Made by a program: the position numbers and the translations under genes. Below, one piece after another: positions 18,290 through 26,013 of a stretch of 64,000 nucleotides of DNA. Origin of the DNA: DUPH01 sp035449085 (GTDB lineage: Bacteria; Verrucomicrobiota; Kiritimatiellia; RFP12; UBA1067); assembly GCA_035449085.1 (NCBI GenBank), contig DAOTKE010000001.1, forward strand, positions 1-64,000, read 5' to 3'. How positions within the stretch are numbered: position 1 is the stretch's first letter; every line of letters starts with the position of its first letter. The notes under the pieces were generated by a model. The model made no database searches, had not been told where the DNA came from, and was given only the letters and a program-made list of their open reading frames with translations.

Positions 18290-19438
18290 ATGCGTAAGAC
18301 GTTGATGGCGTTGGCACTCATCGTCCTCTCGCTGCTCGGTTTCGGAATTGTTCTGCTGGCGACGGCCAGCGCAGTGCGGGCGCAAGGTCTTTACGGCGAC
18401 CCGCACTTTTTTGTTAACCGCCAGTTGATGTGGATGGCTTTGGCGCTTGGCGTGGCGTGGCTTGCCGCCCGGTTTGACTACCATTGGTGGAAAGAGACGC
18501 CAGCGCTGAGCATCGGCTTCTATCTGCTGGTGGCGTTGGCACTGGTGCTGGTTTTCGCGCCGGTGATCGGCGTCAAAGTCAAGGGCAGTTACCGCTGGAT
18601 CGGCCTGGGGCCGCTACGCGTGCAGCCGAGTGAGCTCGCCAAGATCATGACGGTGGTGGTGATGAGCGTCTGGATGGACCGGATCGGGCGCTGCGTGCGT
18701 CAGTTCTGGAAAGGCGCGGTCTTTCCGGTTCTTGGTCTCGGCGTGATTGCCGCCCTCCTCGTGGCCGAACCGGATTTCGGTGCGACGATTGTGGTCTGCG
18801 TGGTCGGCGGTCTGCTGATGTTCGTGGCCGGTGCCCGGTTGCTTTACCTGAGCTTGTTTGGCGCCGGCGGGGTTGCGCTGGTCGGCTGTTTCGTGCTCAC
18901 CAATGCCAACCGTATGGAGCGTATCAGGGCCTGGTTACACGGCGAGGGAAGCGATTCGTCGGCCGCCTATCAGTTGAAGCAGGCGCTGATCGCCTTTGAG
19001 AACGGTGGGCCGTGGGGGGTGGGCTTCAACCAGAGCATCCAGAAGTACAACTATCTGCCGGAAGCGCACACCGATTTCATCTTCGCGATCGGTGGTGAAG
19101 AGTTCGGCTTCCTGTTTTCAATGGGCGTCTTGCTGGCCTTCGTAGGGATCCTCGCGTGCGGCATTTACATTAGCCTGCGCGCCCCGGACCGTCTCGGCCG
19201 CATGCTGGCCTTCGGCATGACGGTGCTGCTGGTCTTCCAGGCGGCATTCAACATCGGCGTGGTCACCGGGTGTCTGCCGACCAAAGGACTGGCCCTGCCT
19301 TTCATGAGTTACGGCGGCACGAACCTGGTCACCGCGATGCTGGCGGTGGGCACCCTGATCAACATTGGGCGGCATGTCGATGTGTTCGACGAACGGCTGC
19401 ACACGCAGGTCGTCAAAAATGCGACGATCAAGCTGTAG
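18290..19438 (+). CDS. ftsW: Septal peptidoglycan polymerase FtsW (SEDS family)
   Basis: A 382-residue membrane protein with about ten helices. SEDS signatures are LGPLRVQPSELAKIMTVVVM, VAEPDFGATIVVC, a large periplasmic loop containing AYQLKQALIAFENGGPWGVG and LPEAHTDFIFAIGGEEFGF, and the C-terminal CLPTKGLALPFMSYGGTNLV. With FtsI it forms the septal glycan polymerase and cross-linking pair. It is the last recognisable gene of the cluster: murG, murC, ftsQ, ftsA and ftsZ do not follow, and a repeat element begins seven bases after the stop. Confidence 0.95.
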   Translation: MRKTLMALALIVLSLLGFGIVLLATASAVRAQGLYGDPHFFVNRQLMWMALALGVAWLAARFDYHWWKETPALSIGFYLLVALALVLVFAPVIGVKVKGSYRWIGLGPLRVQPSELAKIMTVVVMSVWMDRIGRCVRQFWKGAVFPVLGLGVIAALLVAEPDFGATIVVCVVGGLLMFVAGARLLYLSLFGAGGVALVGCFVLTNANRMERIRAWLHGEGSDSSAAYQLKQALIAFENGGPWGVGFNQSIQKYNYLPEAHTDFIFAIGGEEFGFLFSMGVLLAFVGILACGIYISLRAPDRLGRMLAFGMTVLLVFQAAFNIGVVTGCLPTKGLALPFMSYGGTNLVTAMLAVGTLINIGRHVDVFDERLHTQVVKNATIKL

Positions 19439-19444
19439 CGTTGC

Positions 19445-19592
19445 TTTTTAACGTGGAGACGGAGAGATGGAGAGACGCGGAGCAGGATGAAGGAGAGAAC
19501 GCTGAACGTCGAACGCTGAACGCTGAACGTCGAACTCGGAAGTTGTGAGGGAGGGCGAGATCTCACACGAAGTGCACGAAGGCACGAAGGAA
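19445..19592. repeat. Intergenic repeat element, copy A
   Basis: The element runs from TTTTTAACG through GGAGACGGAGAGA, a 7-base-unit tract (AACGCTG AACGTCG AACGCTG AACGCTG AACGTCG AACTCGG) and AAGTTGTGAGGG to TCACACGAAG and CACGAAGG words. Copy B, in the same orientation, follows the toxin gene at 20410. It begins directly after ftsW. Confidence 0.75.
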
Positions 19593-19631
19593 ATAGCAGC
19601 GAGGGAAAAAACGAAGGTGCCCGATTCTCGC

Positions 19632-19662
19632 TTGACGAATGTGGTCACATGAGGCTACATTA
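19632..19662 (+). promoter_or_regulatory. Candidate promoter/operator of the toxin-antitoxin pair
   Basis: TTGACG (19632-19637) and TACATT (19657-19662) are 19 bases apart. The small palindrome TGTG-GT-CACA lies between them and could be the operator bound by the antitoxin. The spacing is longer than ideal. Confidence 0.35.
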
Positions 19663-19666
19663 TGGC

Positions 19667-19945
19667 ATGAAAAAGCAGAACCACAAGTATCCGCCGCAGA
19701 AAGCTGGAGCGATGATTGCCGTTCGCGAGGCCAAGTCGCAGTTCTCGGCGTTGGTGGAGCGTGCGGCAGGGGGTGAGGAGATCATCATCACCTGGCATGG
19801 CCGTCCCAGGGCTCGGATGCTGCCTGTCGATGAACCGCGAGGCAGGCTCCGTGTGGATCGGAGATGGCTCGAAAATATGCCAATAACCCATGCGACGAAA
19901 ACGGTCGAAATTTTGGTGCGTGAGGATCGCGATAATCGGGGGTAG
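19667..19945 (+). CDS. Phd/YefM-type antitoxin
   Basis: A 92-residue protein if the ATG at 19667 is used; ATGs at 19649 and 19712 are alternatives, and the last would begin at the conserved MIAVREAKSQ. The core IAVREAKSQFSALVERAAGGEEIIITWHGRPRARMLP is the Phd/YefM fold that binds operator DNA as a dimer, and the C-terminal tail (LRVDRRWLENMP and on) would wrap the toxin. Only two bases separate its stop from the PIN-domain toxin, as expected for a toxin-antitoxin pair. The module is bracketed by two direct repeats. Confidence 0.85.
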   Translation: MKKQNHKYPPQKAGAMIAVREAKSQFSALVERAAGGEEIIITWHGRPRARMLPVDEPRGRLRVDRRWLENMPITHATKTVEILVREDRDNRG

Positions 19946-19947
19946 CG

Positions 19948-20409
19948 ATGTACGTGGACAGTGCCATCCTCGTCAAGTTGGTCGTACGGGAGCCCGACAG
20001 TCTTTTCTACGTCCAACTGCTGGAAAAATCTTCCGACCTGCGATCTTCGGAACTCGCCGTGACAGAGTGCCGCTCCGTTCTGGAGCGAAAGTGCCGCGAG
20101 GGAGAGCTGGGCGAAGCGACCCGAGATGGCGCTTGGCGTCGCCTCGGGACATATTGGCAGCGAGGCGGTGGGATTGTCCTTCACCCCGTTACACGTCTCG
20201 TCCTTGAAGAAGCTGGCGCGATGATCGCAGAATGTATCGCCTCCGTGCCATTAAGGGCGCTCGATGCGATTCATCTCGCGACGTGTCGTCTTCACGGCGC
20301 GGTTCCGCTTGTCACCAGCGACCGGGTCATGCGGCAGGCGGCCCGTCATCTCGGCATTCCGTTGTCCGATCTTCCCGGCGCACCAGGGCTGCCCCTGATG
20401 ACCCCGTAG
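19948..20409 (+). CDS. vapC: PIN-domain toxin (VapC family ribonuclease)
   Basis: A 153-residue protein with the PIN nuclease pattern: Asp4 (MYVDSAILVKL), Glu40 (ELAVTECRS), Asp106 (LRALDAIHLA) and Asp125 (LVTSDRVMRQAA) form the metal-binding acidic set. VapC toxins are Mg-dependent ribonucleases that cut tRNA or rRNA and are neutralised by the antitoxin encoded just upstream. All four acidic residues are present, so the toxin appears intact. A repeat element starts at the base after the stop codon. Confidence 0.88.
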   Translation: MYVDSAILVKLVVREPDSLFYVQLLEKSSDLRSSELAVTECRSVLERKCREGELGEATRDGAWRRLGTYWQRGGGIVLHPVTRLVLEEAGAMIAECIASVPLRALDAIHLATCRLHGAVPLVTSDRVMRQAARHLGIPLSDLPGAPGLPLMTP

Positions 20410-20531
20410 TTTTTAACGCAGAGACGGGGAGACGCGGAGAAGGAGGAAGGAAGAAGGAGGAAGGAGAGAACGCGGAATGTCGAACGTCGAACGCTGAACG
20501 CTGAACTCGGAAGTTGTGAGGGTGGGAGAGA
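20410..20531. repeat. Intergenic repeat element, copy B
   Basis: It shares with copy A the start TTTTTAACG, GAGACGG.GAGA, GCGGAG.AGGA, GAAGGAGAGAACGC, the GTCGAACG/GAACGCTG units and CTCGGAAGTTGTGAGGG. The two copies are direct repeats flanking the toxin-antitoxin pair. Confidence 0.75.
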
Positions 20532-20584
20532 CTGGGGGATTTAGTGCCTTGCGGCTCGACAAGCACAATAAAAAACAAGTTGTT

Positions 20585-20665
20585 TCTCACACGAAGCCAC
20601 GAAGGGCACGAAGGTGGATGCCGTTTTAAAAGAAGCCTTTGTGGCCTTTGTGCCTTTGTGTGAGA
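20585..20665. repeat. Large imperfect inverted repeat (CACGAAGG / CCTTTGTG type)
   Basis: Arms at 20585-20614 and 20636-20665 match in 25 of 30 positions, with three further G-T pairs, around a 21-base loop. The left arm repeats words found at 19560-19592 and 57057-57082. It could act as a transcription terminator in both directions but has no proper T-run. Confidence 0.55.
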
Positions 20666-20693
20666 TTGAATTGGGTTGCGGGCTACGCCCGCG

Positions 20694-21077
20694 TTAGTTT
20701 GACATTAGACATTTGTCGCTTTCAGCAGCCTTAACGCATGTGCGGCCGACCGATGCAAGGCTTTGTCGGTGTTCAGCCGAGCCGCCATCCTTTCGACCGC
20801 CTTTGCGACCGCAGGTACGGCCAGCCCGCCCGCCTGTTTTCCAATTGTCATAGACATTCACCGCATGCGGACCGTCTGCAAACGTCCCCTTCTCGGTCAG
20901 CAATGCACGCAAAGCCGTATACGGGACGTCCTTGAGCTCGCAACGCCTGTCGATCGAGACCTTCGCGGCCGCGGCGGCGGCAAAGCCGAGCATGCGCATG
21001 TGTGACTGCATCCTGAGTCCGCCCCCCGCATCATGGGCAACGCCGTAGTGCTTGGCCGCGAGCAGGAGTTCCCGCAT
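20694..21077 (-). pseudogene. C-terminal remnant of an FAD-dependent oxidoreductase
   Basis: The minus-strand frame gives MRELLLAAKHYGVAHDAGG, then RMQSHMRMLGFAAAAAAKVS and DVPYTALRALLTEKGTF, which resemble the C-terminal end of the large FAD-dependent oxidoreductases common in the PVC group. The nucleotide-binding N-terminus is missing: the fragment starts abruptly at the junction with the GH127-like remnant on the other strand. After about residue 80 the reading is low-complexity (GRAGRTCGRKGGRKDGG). No promoter or start context is convincing, so it is scored as a decayed gene. Confidence 0.5.
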
Positions 21078-22176
21078 ATTGCAGCCGTTGGGGCCGGGCG
21101 AGGTGGAGCCGCAGGGATGGCTGCGGGATCGTGCCGAGGCGATGGCGGCGGGTTATACCGGACACTCCCACGAGATGCATCAGGATTTTGCGCTGCCGTG
21201 GACGGCGACCTTCAAAGAGCCGCGCCCCGCGCCGCACTGCTGGCCCTACGAATGCGGCGCGTACTGGCTGGACGGTCTCGCCCGTCTCGCCTACCAGCTC
21301 GATGATCCCAAGCTGATCGAGCTCGTGAAGGCGCGCGTCGAGCCGGTGTTAAGCGATATCGACGAGAATACGCTGCTGTTCTACACCTGCATGAGTCGCA
21401 CGAATGCCGTCGACCTTCAGAATTTTAAGAAGGAGCCGTTCTTCATCCGTGCCGCGGGACAGTACGCGCGCGGACTCTGGGCGTACTACCTTGCGACGAA
21501 GGACGAGCGGGGGCTGCGGGCGTTCCGTTACGCATACAGTAGCGAGCCGGATTGGTTGAACGGCGTCCTCTCGATCAAGGGTGTGTCGTCGATCATGGAC
21601 GCCTATGTTCAGGGCACCGCGTCCTGTAGCGGCGGCGCTCTCGCCGCCGCCCTCCAGGACTGGTCCCGCTTGGCGAAGATGTTCGACGCGCTCTTCGACC
21701 GAAAGCAGACGCGGCAGAAAGACTGGCCGTGGCACGACCACCTCGAACCGCCGAAGCCAGGTGACATGTCCTTTCTCGCGGGGAAGCAGGACGGCAATAA
21801 CGGCTGGGGACGCTGGCATGGCGTGATGATGAGCGAGACGCTCGGCCCGCTCGTGATGGCGCTCAACCTTGAGGGCGCGGACGAGAACACGCATCGCGAA
21901 GGCGCCGCATGGCAGTTTGCGTATGATGCCTCCTCTTTCTCCGCCAAGGTGGTGCGCAAGCCGGTCAAGAGCGGTTTCGCCTGGGATGTGGACGCGCCGG
22001 TTGAAGTCGCGGCGGATCTGGTCGCCGCCATGTGGGAGCACGATGCAAAAAATCCACGGCTTCCGAAATCGGTTACGCCTGGTGCGAAGCAGCAGGTCAA
22101 ACTCGTCCCCTACGGCTGTTCGCGCATGCGCGTCTCTATGTTCCCATGTGCCGCACCGGAGCCGTCGGTGCACTAG
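21052..22176 (+). CDS. GH127-like (beta-L-arabinofuranosidase family) protein, truncated, probably non-functional
   Basis: A 374-residue frame whose homologous part starts near 21080 with LQPLGPGEVEPQGWLRDRAE, the usual family opening, followed by WPYECGAYWLDGLARLAYQL and EPDWLNGVLSIKGVSSIMDA. It ends with VKLVPYGCSRMRVSMFP, the usual end of these proteins. Family members have roughly 600-800 residues and a signal peptide. This copy has no signal sequence and is far too short, so the front and part of the middle appear lost. The first ten codons come from the opposite-strand oxidoreductase remnant. It is uncertain whether the frame is translated. Confidence 0.55.
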   Translation: MAASRSSRILQPLGPGEVEPQGWLRDRAEAMAAGYTGHSHEMHQDFALPWTATFKEPRPAPHCWPYECGAYWLDGLARLAYQLDDPKLIELVKARVEPVLSDIDENTLLFYTCMSRTNAVDLQNFKKEPFFIRAAGQYARGLWAYYLATKDERGLRAFRYAYSSEPDWLNGVLSIKGVSSIMDAYVQGTASCSGGALAAALQDWSRLAKMFDALFDRKQTRQKDWPWHDHLEPPKPGDMSFLAGKQDGNNGWGRWHGVMMSETLGPLVMALNLEGADENTHREGAAWQFAYDASSFSAKVVRKPVKSGFAWDVDAPVEVAADLVAAMWEHDAKNPRLPKSVTPGAKQQVKLVPYGCSRMRVSMFPCAAPEPSVH

Positions 22177-22184
22177 CCCTTGGC

Positions 22185-23459
22185 CTATTCGTGCCGCAGG
22201 GCGGTGAGCGGATCGAGCTGGGCGGCTTTCCAGGCCGGATGCGTTCCGAAGGTGATGCCGGTGATCACGGAGACCGCCAGAGCGACGATCAGTGACTCGG
22301 AGGTCACCACCGCCTTGAGGCCGGCCTCGCCGCCCATGCGCGAGATCCACTCGGCGGTGGCAGCCGTCGCGATGCCCAGCCCCGCGCCGAGTCCGCCGCC
22401 GATCGAGGTCAGCAGGACCGATTCGGCGAGAAACTGCCACAGGATGTCGCGCTTACGCGCGCCTAGCGCCCGCCGCACGCCGATCTCGCGTGTCCGTTCG
22501 AAAATGTTGGCGAGCATGATGTTCATGATGCCGATGCCGCCCACCAGCAGGGAGATGGCGGCGATCGACGTCATCACCACGGTGAAGATGCGCTGCGTGC
22601 GGCGCGCGCTCTGCAAGAGTTCATAGGGGACCTGCACCTCATAGTCAACCTGCGCGTGCGCCTCGCGCAGATAGGTGCGCAACCGGCCGGCCGTGCCGGG
22701 GATCGCGTCGATGTTTTTCGCCGCGAGATAGAGAAAGTCATAATCCACCTTTTCGGCCATGCCGCGACGCATCTGGACGGTGATGCCGCCCCACAGCGAA
22801 GTGGCCGTTTCGATCGGCATGCAGACGAGGTTGTTGAGCTCAAGCTGACCTCCGATACGGCCGCCTCCGGGGCTTTCCATCAAACCGACAACACGGAACG
22901 AAATGTTACCGATCACCACGGTCTGCCCGAGCGGGTCGCGGTGGCCGAAGAGCCGGCGCGCGGCCTTGACGCCGACCACGCAGACCGGATCCAGGATCTT
23001 GCCGTCGGTTGGCGCCAGAAAGCGGCTGCGACGGTCCACCAGCCGACAGCGGGAGACTTCCAGAAACGCCGGGGTGGTGGCGACGGCCTTGATGTCGGTG
23101 GACATCTGTCCCAGAAAAATCTCGCGGCGCACCTCCATGACCGGCACGATCAGCCGCACATTTTCAAAGACGCGCTCGATGTGTTCCACATCGCGTTGCG
23201 TGATGCCGTACCGCTGCGTGAAGGAGCGCGTGGTCTGCTGAGCGTTCCCTTCCGCGGGTTTGACCGAACGCAGGATGATGTTATCGACACCTTGTGATTC
23301 GATCTGACGCAAGGCCTCGCGCCGCCCGCCTTCACTGATGGCCAGCATGGCCACGACCGCCGCGATGCCCAGCACGATGCCGAGCGTGGCCAGCAGCGAC
23401 CGCACCAGATGGCGCGTCAGGCTGGCGTAAACGGTCCGGGCCATTTCCAGCGGATTCAT
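22185..23459 (-). CDS. MacB/FtsX-type ABC transporter permease
   Basis: A 424-residue inner-membrane protein: one helix near residues 18-40 (LVRSLLATLGIVLGIAAVVAM), a large periplasmic domain (about 45-300) and three C-terminal helices (TSIAAISLLVGGIGIMNIML, LTSIGGGLGAGLGI, SLIVALAVSVITGITFG). The cytoplasmic motif RTREIGVRRALGARKRDI is characteristic of MacB/LolC permeases. Such permeases work as dimers with a LolD-like ATPase and move lipoproteins, peptides or glycolipids by mechanotransmission. The ATG overlaps the stop of the ATPase gene upstream as ATGA. Last gene of a nine-gene minus-strand run. The substrate is unknown. Confidence 0.9.
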   Translation of the reverse strand: MNPLEMARTVYASLTRHLVRSLLATLGIVLGIAAVVAMLAISEGGRREALRQIESQGVDNIILRSVKPAEGNAQQTTRSFTQRYGITQRDVEHIERVFENVRLIVPVMEVRREIFLGQMSTDIKAVATTPAFLEVSRCRLVDRRSRFLAPTDGKILDPVCVVGVKAARRLFGHRDPLGQTVVIGNISFRVVGLMESPGGGRIGGQLELNNLVCMPIETATSLWGGITVQMRRGMAEKVDYDFLYLAAKNIDAIPGTAGRLRTYLREAHAQVDYEVQVPYELLQSARRTQRIFTVVMTSIAAISLLVGGIGIMNIMLANIFERTREIGVRRALGARKRDILWQFLAESVLLTSIGGGLGAGLGIATAATAEWISRMGGEAGLKAVVTSESLIVALAVSVITGITFGTHPAWKAAQLDPLTALRHE

Positions 23460-24163
23460 GCTTCGCTGGCCCTCCCGTCATGGATCGTGACGGCCTGCGT
23501 GGCGTAGACGCGGTAGGCCGGATTATGCGTCACCATGATGATGGTCTTGCCGCTGCGATGCAGCTCCTGGAAAATGCCCAGCACTTCCAGCCCGGTTTTC
23601 TCGTCGAGATTCCCGGTGGGCTCATCGGCCAGGATGACGGGCGGATCGTTGGCGAGCGCGCGCGCGATGGCGACGCGCTGGCACTGCCCGCCCGAGAGCT
23701 GGGTGGGGCGCGAGTGGTAACGGCCGCCCAGTCCGAAACGGTCTAACAGCTCTTTGGCCCGTTTACGCATGACCGAGCGCGGAATGCCCGCGTACTGCAT
23801 CGGGACGCAGACGTTCTCCAGGATCGTCAGATGAGACAGCAGATTGAAGGATTGAAAAACCATGCCGATCATCTTGCAGCGCACCGCCGACGTGGCGTCG
23901 TCGTTGAGTCTCGACACTTCACGGCCCTCCAACAGGTAGGTTCCGGCGGTGGGGCGCATCAGCAGTCCGAAGAGATTCAGCAGGGTCGATTTGCCCGAGC
24001 CGGAAGGGCCCATCACGGTCAGGAATGCGCCGTGCCTGACGATGAGGTCAGTTGGACGCAAAGCATAGATCTGTGTGCCGCCGGCCTCGTACGTTTTGGC
24101 CAGCCCGCGCAGTTCGATCAACGGCGCTTGCGGTGGCGGCGAATGGGGGTGTGCGTCACTCAT
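23456..24163 (-). CDS. LolD/MacB-type ABC transporter ATPase
   Basis: A 235-residue ATPase with Walker A GPSGSGKST, Q-loop region MVFQSFNLLSHLTILENV, signature LSGGQCQRVAIARAL, Walker B with D-loop VILADEPTGNLDEKTG and switch His in IIMVTHNPAYRVYA. All catalytic residues are present. The length and the sequence NLLSHLTILENVCVPMQYAG place it with LolD/MacB ATPases. It overlaps its permease partner (ATGA) and the DUF4340 gene upstream (ATGA), indicating coupled translation and a shared function of the three. Confidence 0.92.
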   Translation of the reverse strand: MSDAHPHSPPPQAPLIELRGLAKTYEAGGTQIYALRPTDLIVRHGAFLTVMGPSGSGKSTLLNLFGLLMRPTAGTYLLEGREVSRLNDDATSAVRCKMIGMVFQSFNLLSHLTILENVCVPMQYAGIPRSVMRKRAKELLDRFGLGGRYHSRPTQLSGGQCQRVAIARALANDPPVILADEPTGNLDEKTGLEVLGIFQELHRSGKTIIMVTHNPAYRVYATQAVTIHDGRASEA

Positions 24164-26004
24164 GGCGTGAGCGGCTCCACGATGCGGTTGGTTAAGAGAT
24201 CCAGCACCGTCCGATCCAGCACGAACAGCACATCCAGCCCGCGCACGGCCGCGTAACGCTTACCGAAACCGGCCTCGCGCCCGATCTGGAGCGTCTTGCG
24301 TACGGCGTCCCGCGCATCGACATCGATGCTGATCTCAAGCCAGGGCTCACGCAGGCCGAAGGTGGCGAATTGATCCGCATCCAGCCCCACACCCTCGATG
24401 CGGTCGGCTTGCAGGTTTTCGATGCAGGCGAGCAGGGCCTGCAACCGTTCATCAACAATGTGCCCGGCCGTTCCCTCGCCCAGATGCCACAACGCCTCGC
24501 TGCTTGCACGTTCCACGGCCATGGTCGGTGCCCCCTCGCGCGTGACCGCGATCCGCCGCACGCTGGCCCGCGGAAGACGCAGCACGCTCTTGTCGCGCAA
24601 ACTGAACACGCCGGCCCTGTTGACCAAGGCCGGCGGCAGGTTGCTGGAGGCGACCTGGTACACCGTCGGCGCATTCGTGAATATCAGGTTGAAAACGGCG
24701 CCCTCCAGATCTCCGGGAACCACCAGGAAACGCCATGCGACCTGTTCAGCCGTCAATTCAACGTGACTGATCGGCGAAGGGCGTTCATGAACCGCGGTCT
24801 TGGTATCCTCTCCGTTCTCAAAGATGGCGTCAGCGCGCAGACTCAATATCCGGTCGATGGTGTCGCGCACCGCAAACGGGTCCGCCTCGTCGGAAACAGG
24901 AGACTCAAATCTCCAGAAGCCATTGGTCTGGGTCAACACGAACAGCGTATCGCCCAGATGGATCTGTAGGCGCTGTATGTCGGCGGCAGGCCCGGAAAAG
25001 GGCCGCGGGTCACGCAGGTCGGCGACCGACAGCCGGAAGGCGTCAGCCACTGAATTTGAAACCGCACCGATCGCCTCGCCCCCCGGCAGGAGCGCGTAGC
25101 AGAGCGACGCGGCACCATCGAGCGTGTGCCCCAAAATGATTTTTTCGGGTGGCGTGCTGCCATTTTCCTGCACCGTGAGTTGAATGCCGGAATCGGGCCC
25201 CAGCCCGTAAAGCCCCATCCGTGTTTTGAGGGCAGAGTCGGTCTGGGCAACATCCATGACATTCGAGACGGTGGGCCAGACAAAATACGTGAGTCTTGCC
25301 GCATAAAGCGTGTCGAGAAGGGCGCTAACCCGTTCGTCATCCGCAGGGGCCGCCGTCGGTTGGATCAGTCGCCATGTGCCCGTTTCCTTTGACAGCGTAA
25401 TGAACGGGCGGCCGGGCGCGCGCACTTCGATCATACGGATTGCGTTGCGGGCGCTGTGCACGAGTTTGCGTGAACGGAGATCGTCGGCCGTGTGCGGGAT
25501 CGCGTCGAACAATGCGGCCGGCACGACCAAAATCTGGTCGGAGACGTCAACGCGCAGATACAGTTCGCTGCTGAGCGGGGTGAAGGCTCCTACGAGGAAC
25601 GATTCGATGTGTTGCGGGCCTTCCAACGTCACACGGATACGGGGCGGCGCCAGGCCAAAATCACGGAGCGAAAGCTCACGCTTGCGGAGCTCCTGAAATG
25701 CGATGGCATCCTTAACCTGTGCCGATTCAAACGCATCGAGCAACCGTGCCACCGCGCCCTGTTCAACCTGCGCGGGGAAGGGGGCGGTCATGCGCCAACG
25801 TCCTCCCGTCAACTCGACACACATACGCGCCTCGCCGCGGTCAATGGTCAAGCGCTCCACGCGGCCCAGGGCTTCGTCGATCACACGGGAACGGGTGCTT
25901 TCCCGTCTGCCGAAAGCCTGTTGCTTCACATGCAAGTGCCACAGCAGCAGCATGCAGACCGCGATGGCCGTTAACAAAAAAAGAATGACTCGCCGGTTAC
26001 CCAT
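24160..26004 (-). CDS. DUF4340 domain-containing membrane-anchored protein
   Basis: A 614-residue protein with one N-terminal membrane helix (VILFLLTAIAVCMLLLWHLHV) and a long extracytoplasmic region built of repeated units, for example VERLTIDRGEARMCVELTGGRWRM and IRMIEVRAPGRPFITLSKETGTWRL and ISHVELTAEQVAWRFLV, each ending in a phrase like GRWRMTAPFP or GTWRLIQPTA. This repeated W-R/P pattern is typical of DUF4340. The family is commonly encoded next to GldG-like ABC subunits; its function is not known. It starts nine bases after the GldG-like gene and overlaps the LolD-like gene. A role in linking two ABC systems is possible but unproven. Confidence 0.82.
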   Translation of the reverse strand: MGNRRVILFLLTAIAVCMLLLWHLHVKQQAFGRRESTRSRVIDEALGRVERLTIDRGEARMCVELTGGRWRMTAPFPAQVEQGAVARLLDAFESAQVKDAIAFQELRKRELSLRDFGLAPPRIRVTLEGPQHIESFLVGAFTPLSSELYLRVDVSDQILVVPAALFDAIPHTADDLRSRKLVHSARNAIRMIEVRAPGRPFITLSKETGTWRLIQPTAAPADDERVSALLDTLYAARLTYFVWPTVSNVMDVAQTDSALKTRMGLYGLGPDSGIQLTVQENGSTPPEKIILGHTLDGAASLCYALLPGGEAIGAVSNSVADAFRLSVADLRDPRPFSGPAADIQRLQIHLGDTLFVLTQTNGFWRFESPVSDEADPFAVRDTIDRILSLRADAIFENGEDTKTAVHERPSPISHVELTAEQVAWRFLVVPGDLEGAVFNLIFTNAPTVYQVASSNLPPALVNRAGVFSLRDKSVLRLPRASVRRIAVTREGAPTMAVERASSEALWHLGEGTAGHIVDERLQALLACIENLQADRIEGVGLDADQFATFGLREPWLEISIDVDARDAVRKTLQIGREAGFGKRYAAVRGLDVLFVLDRTVLDLLTNRIVEPLTP

Positions 26005-26013
26005 ATCCGTTTT

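Noticed and set aside
19632..19664. Strong promoter for the toxin-antitoxin pair
   Set aside because: TTGACG is good, but the best -10 is 19 bases away, so only a low-confidence call was kept.
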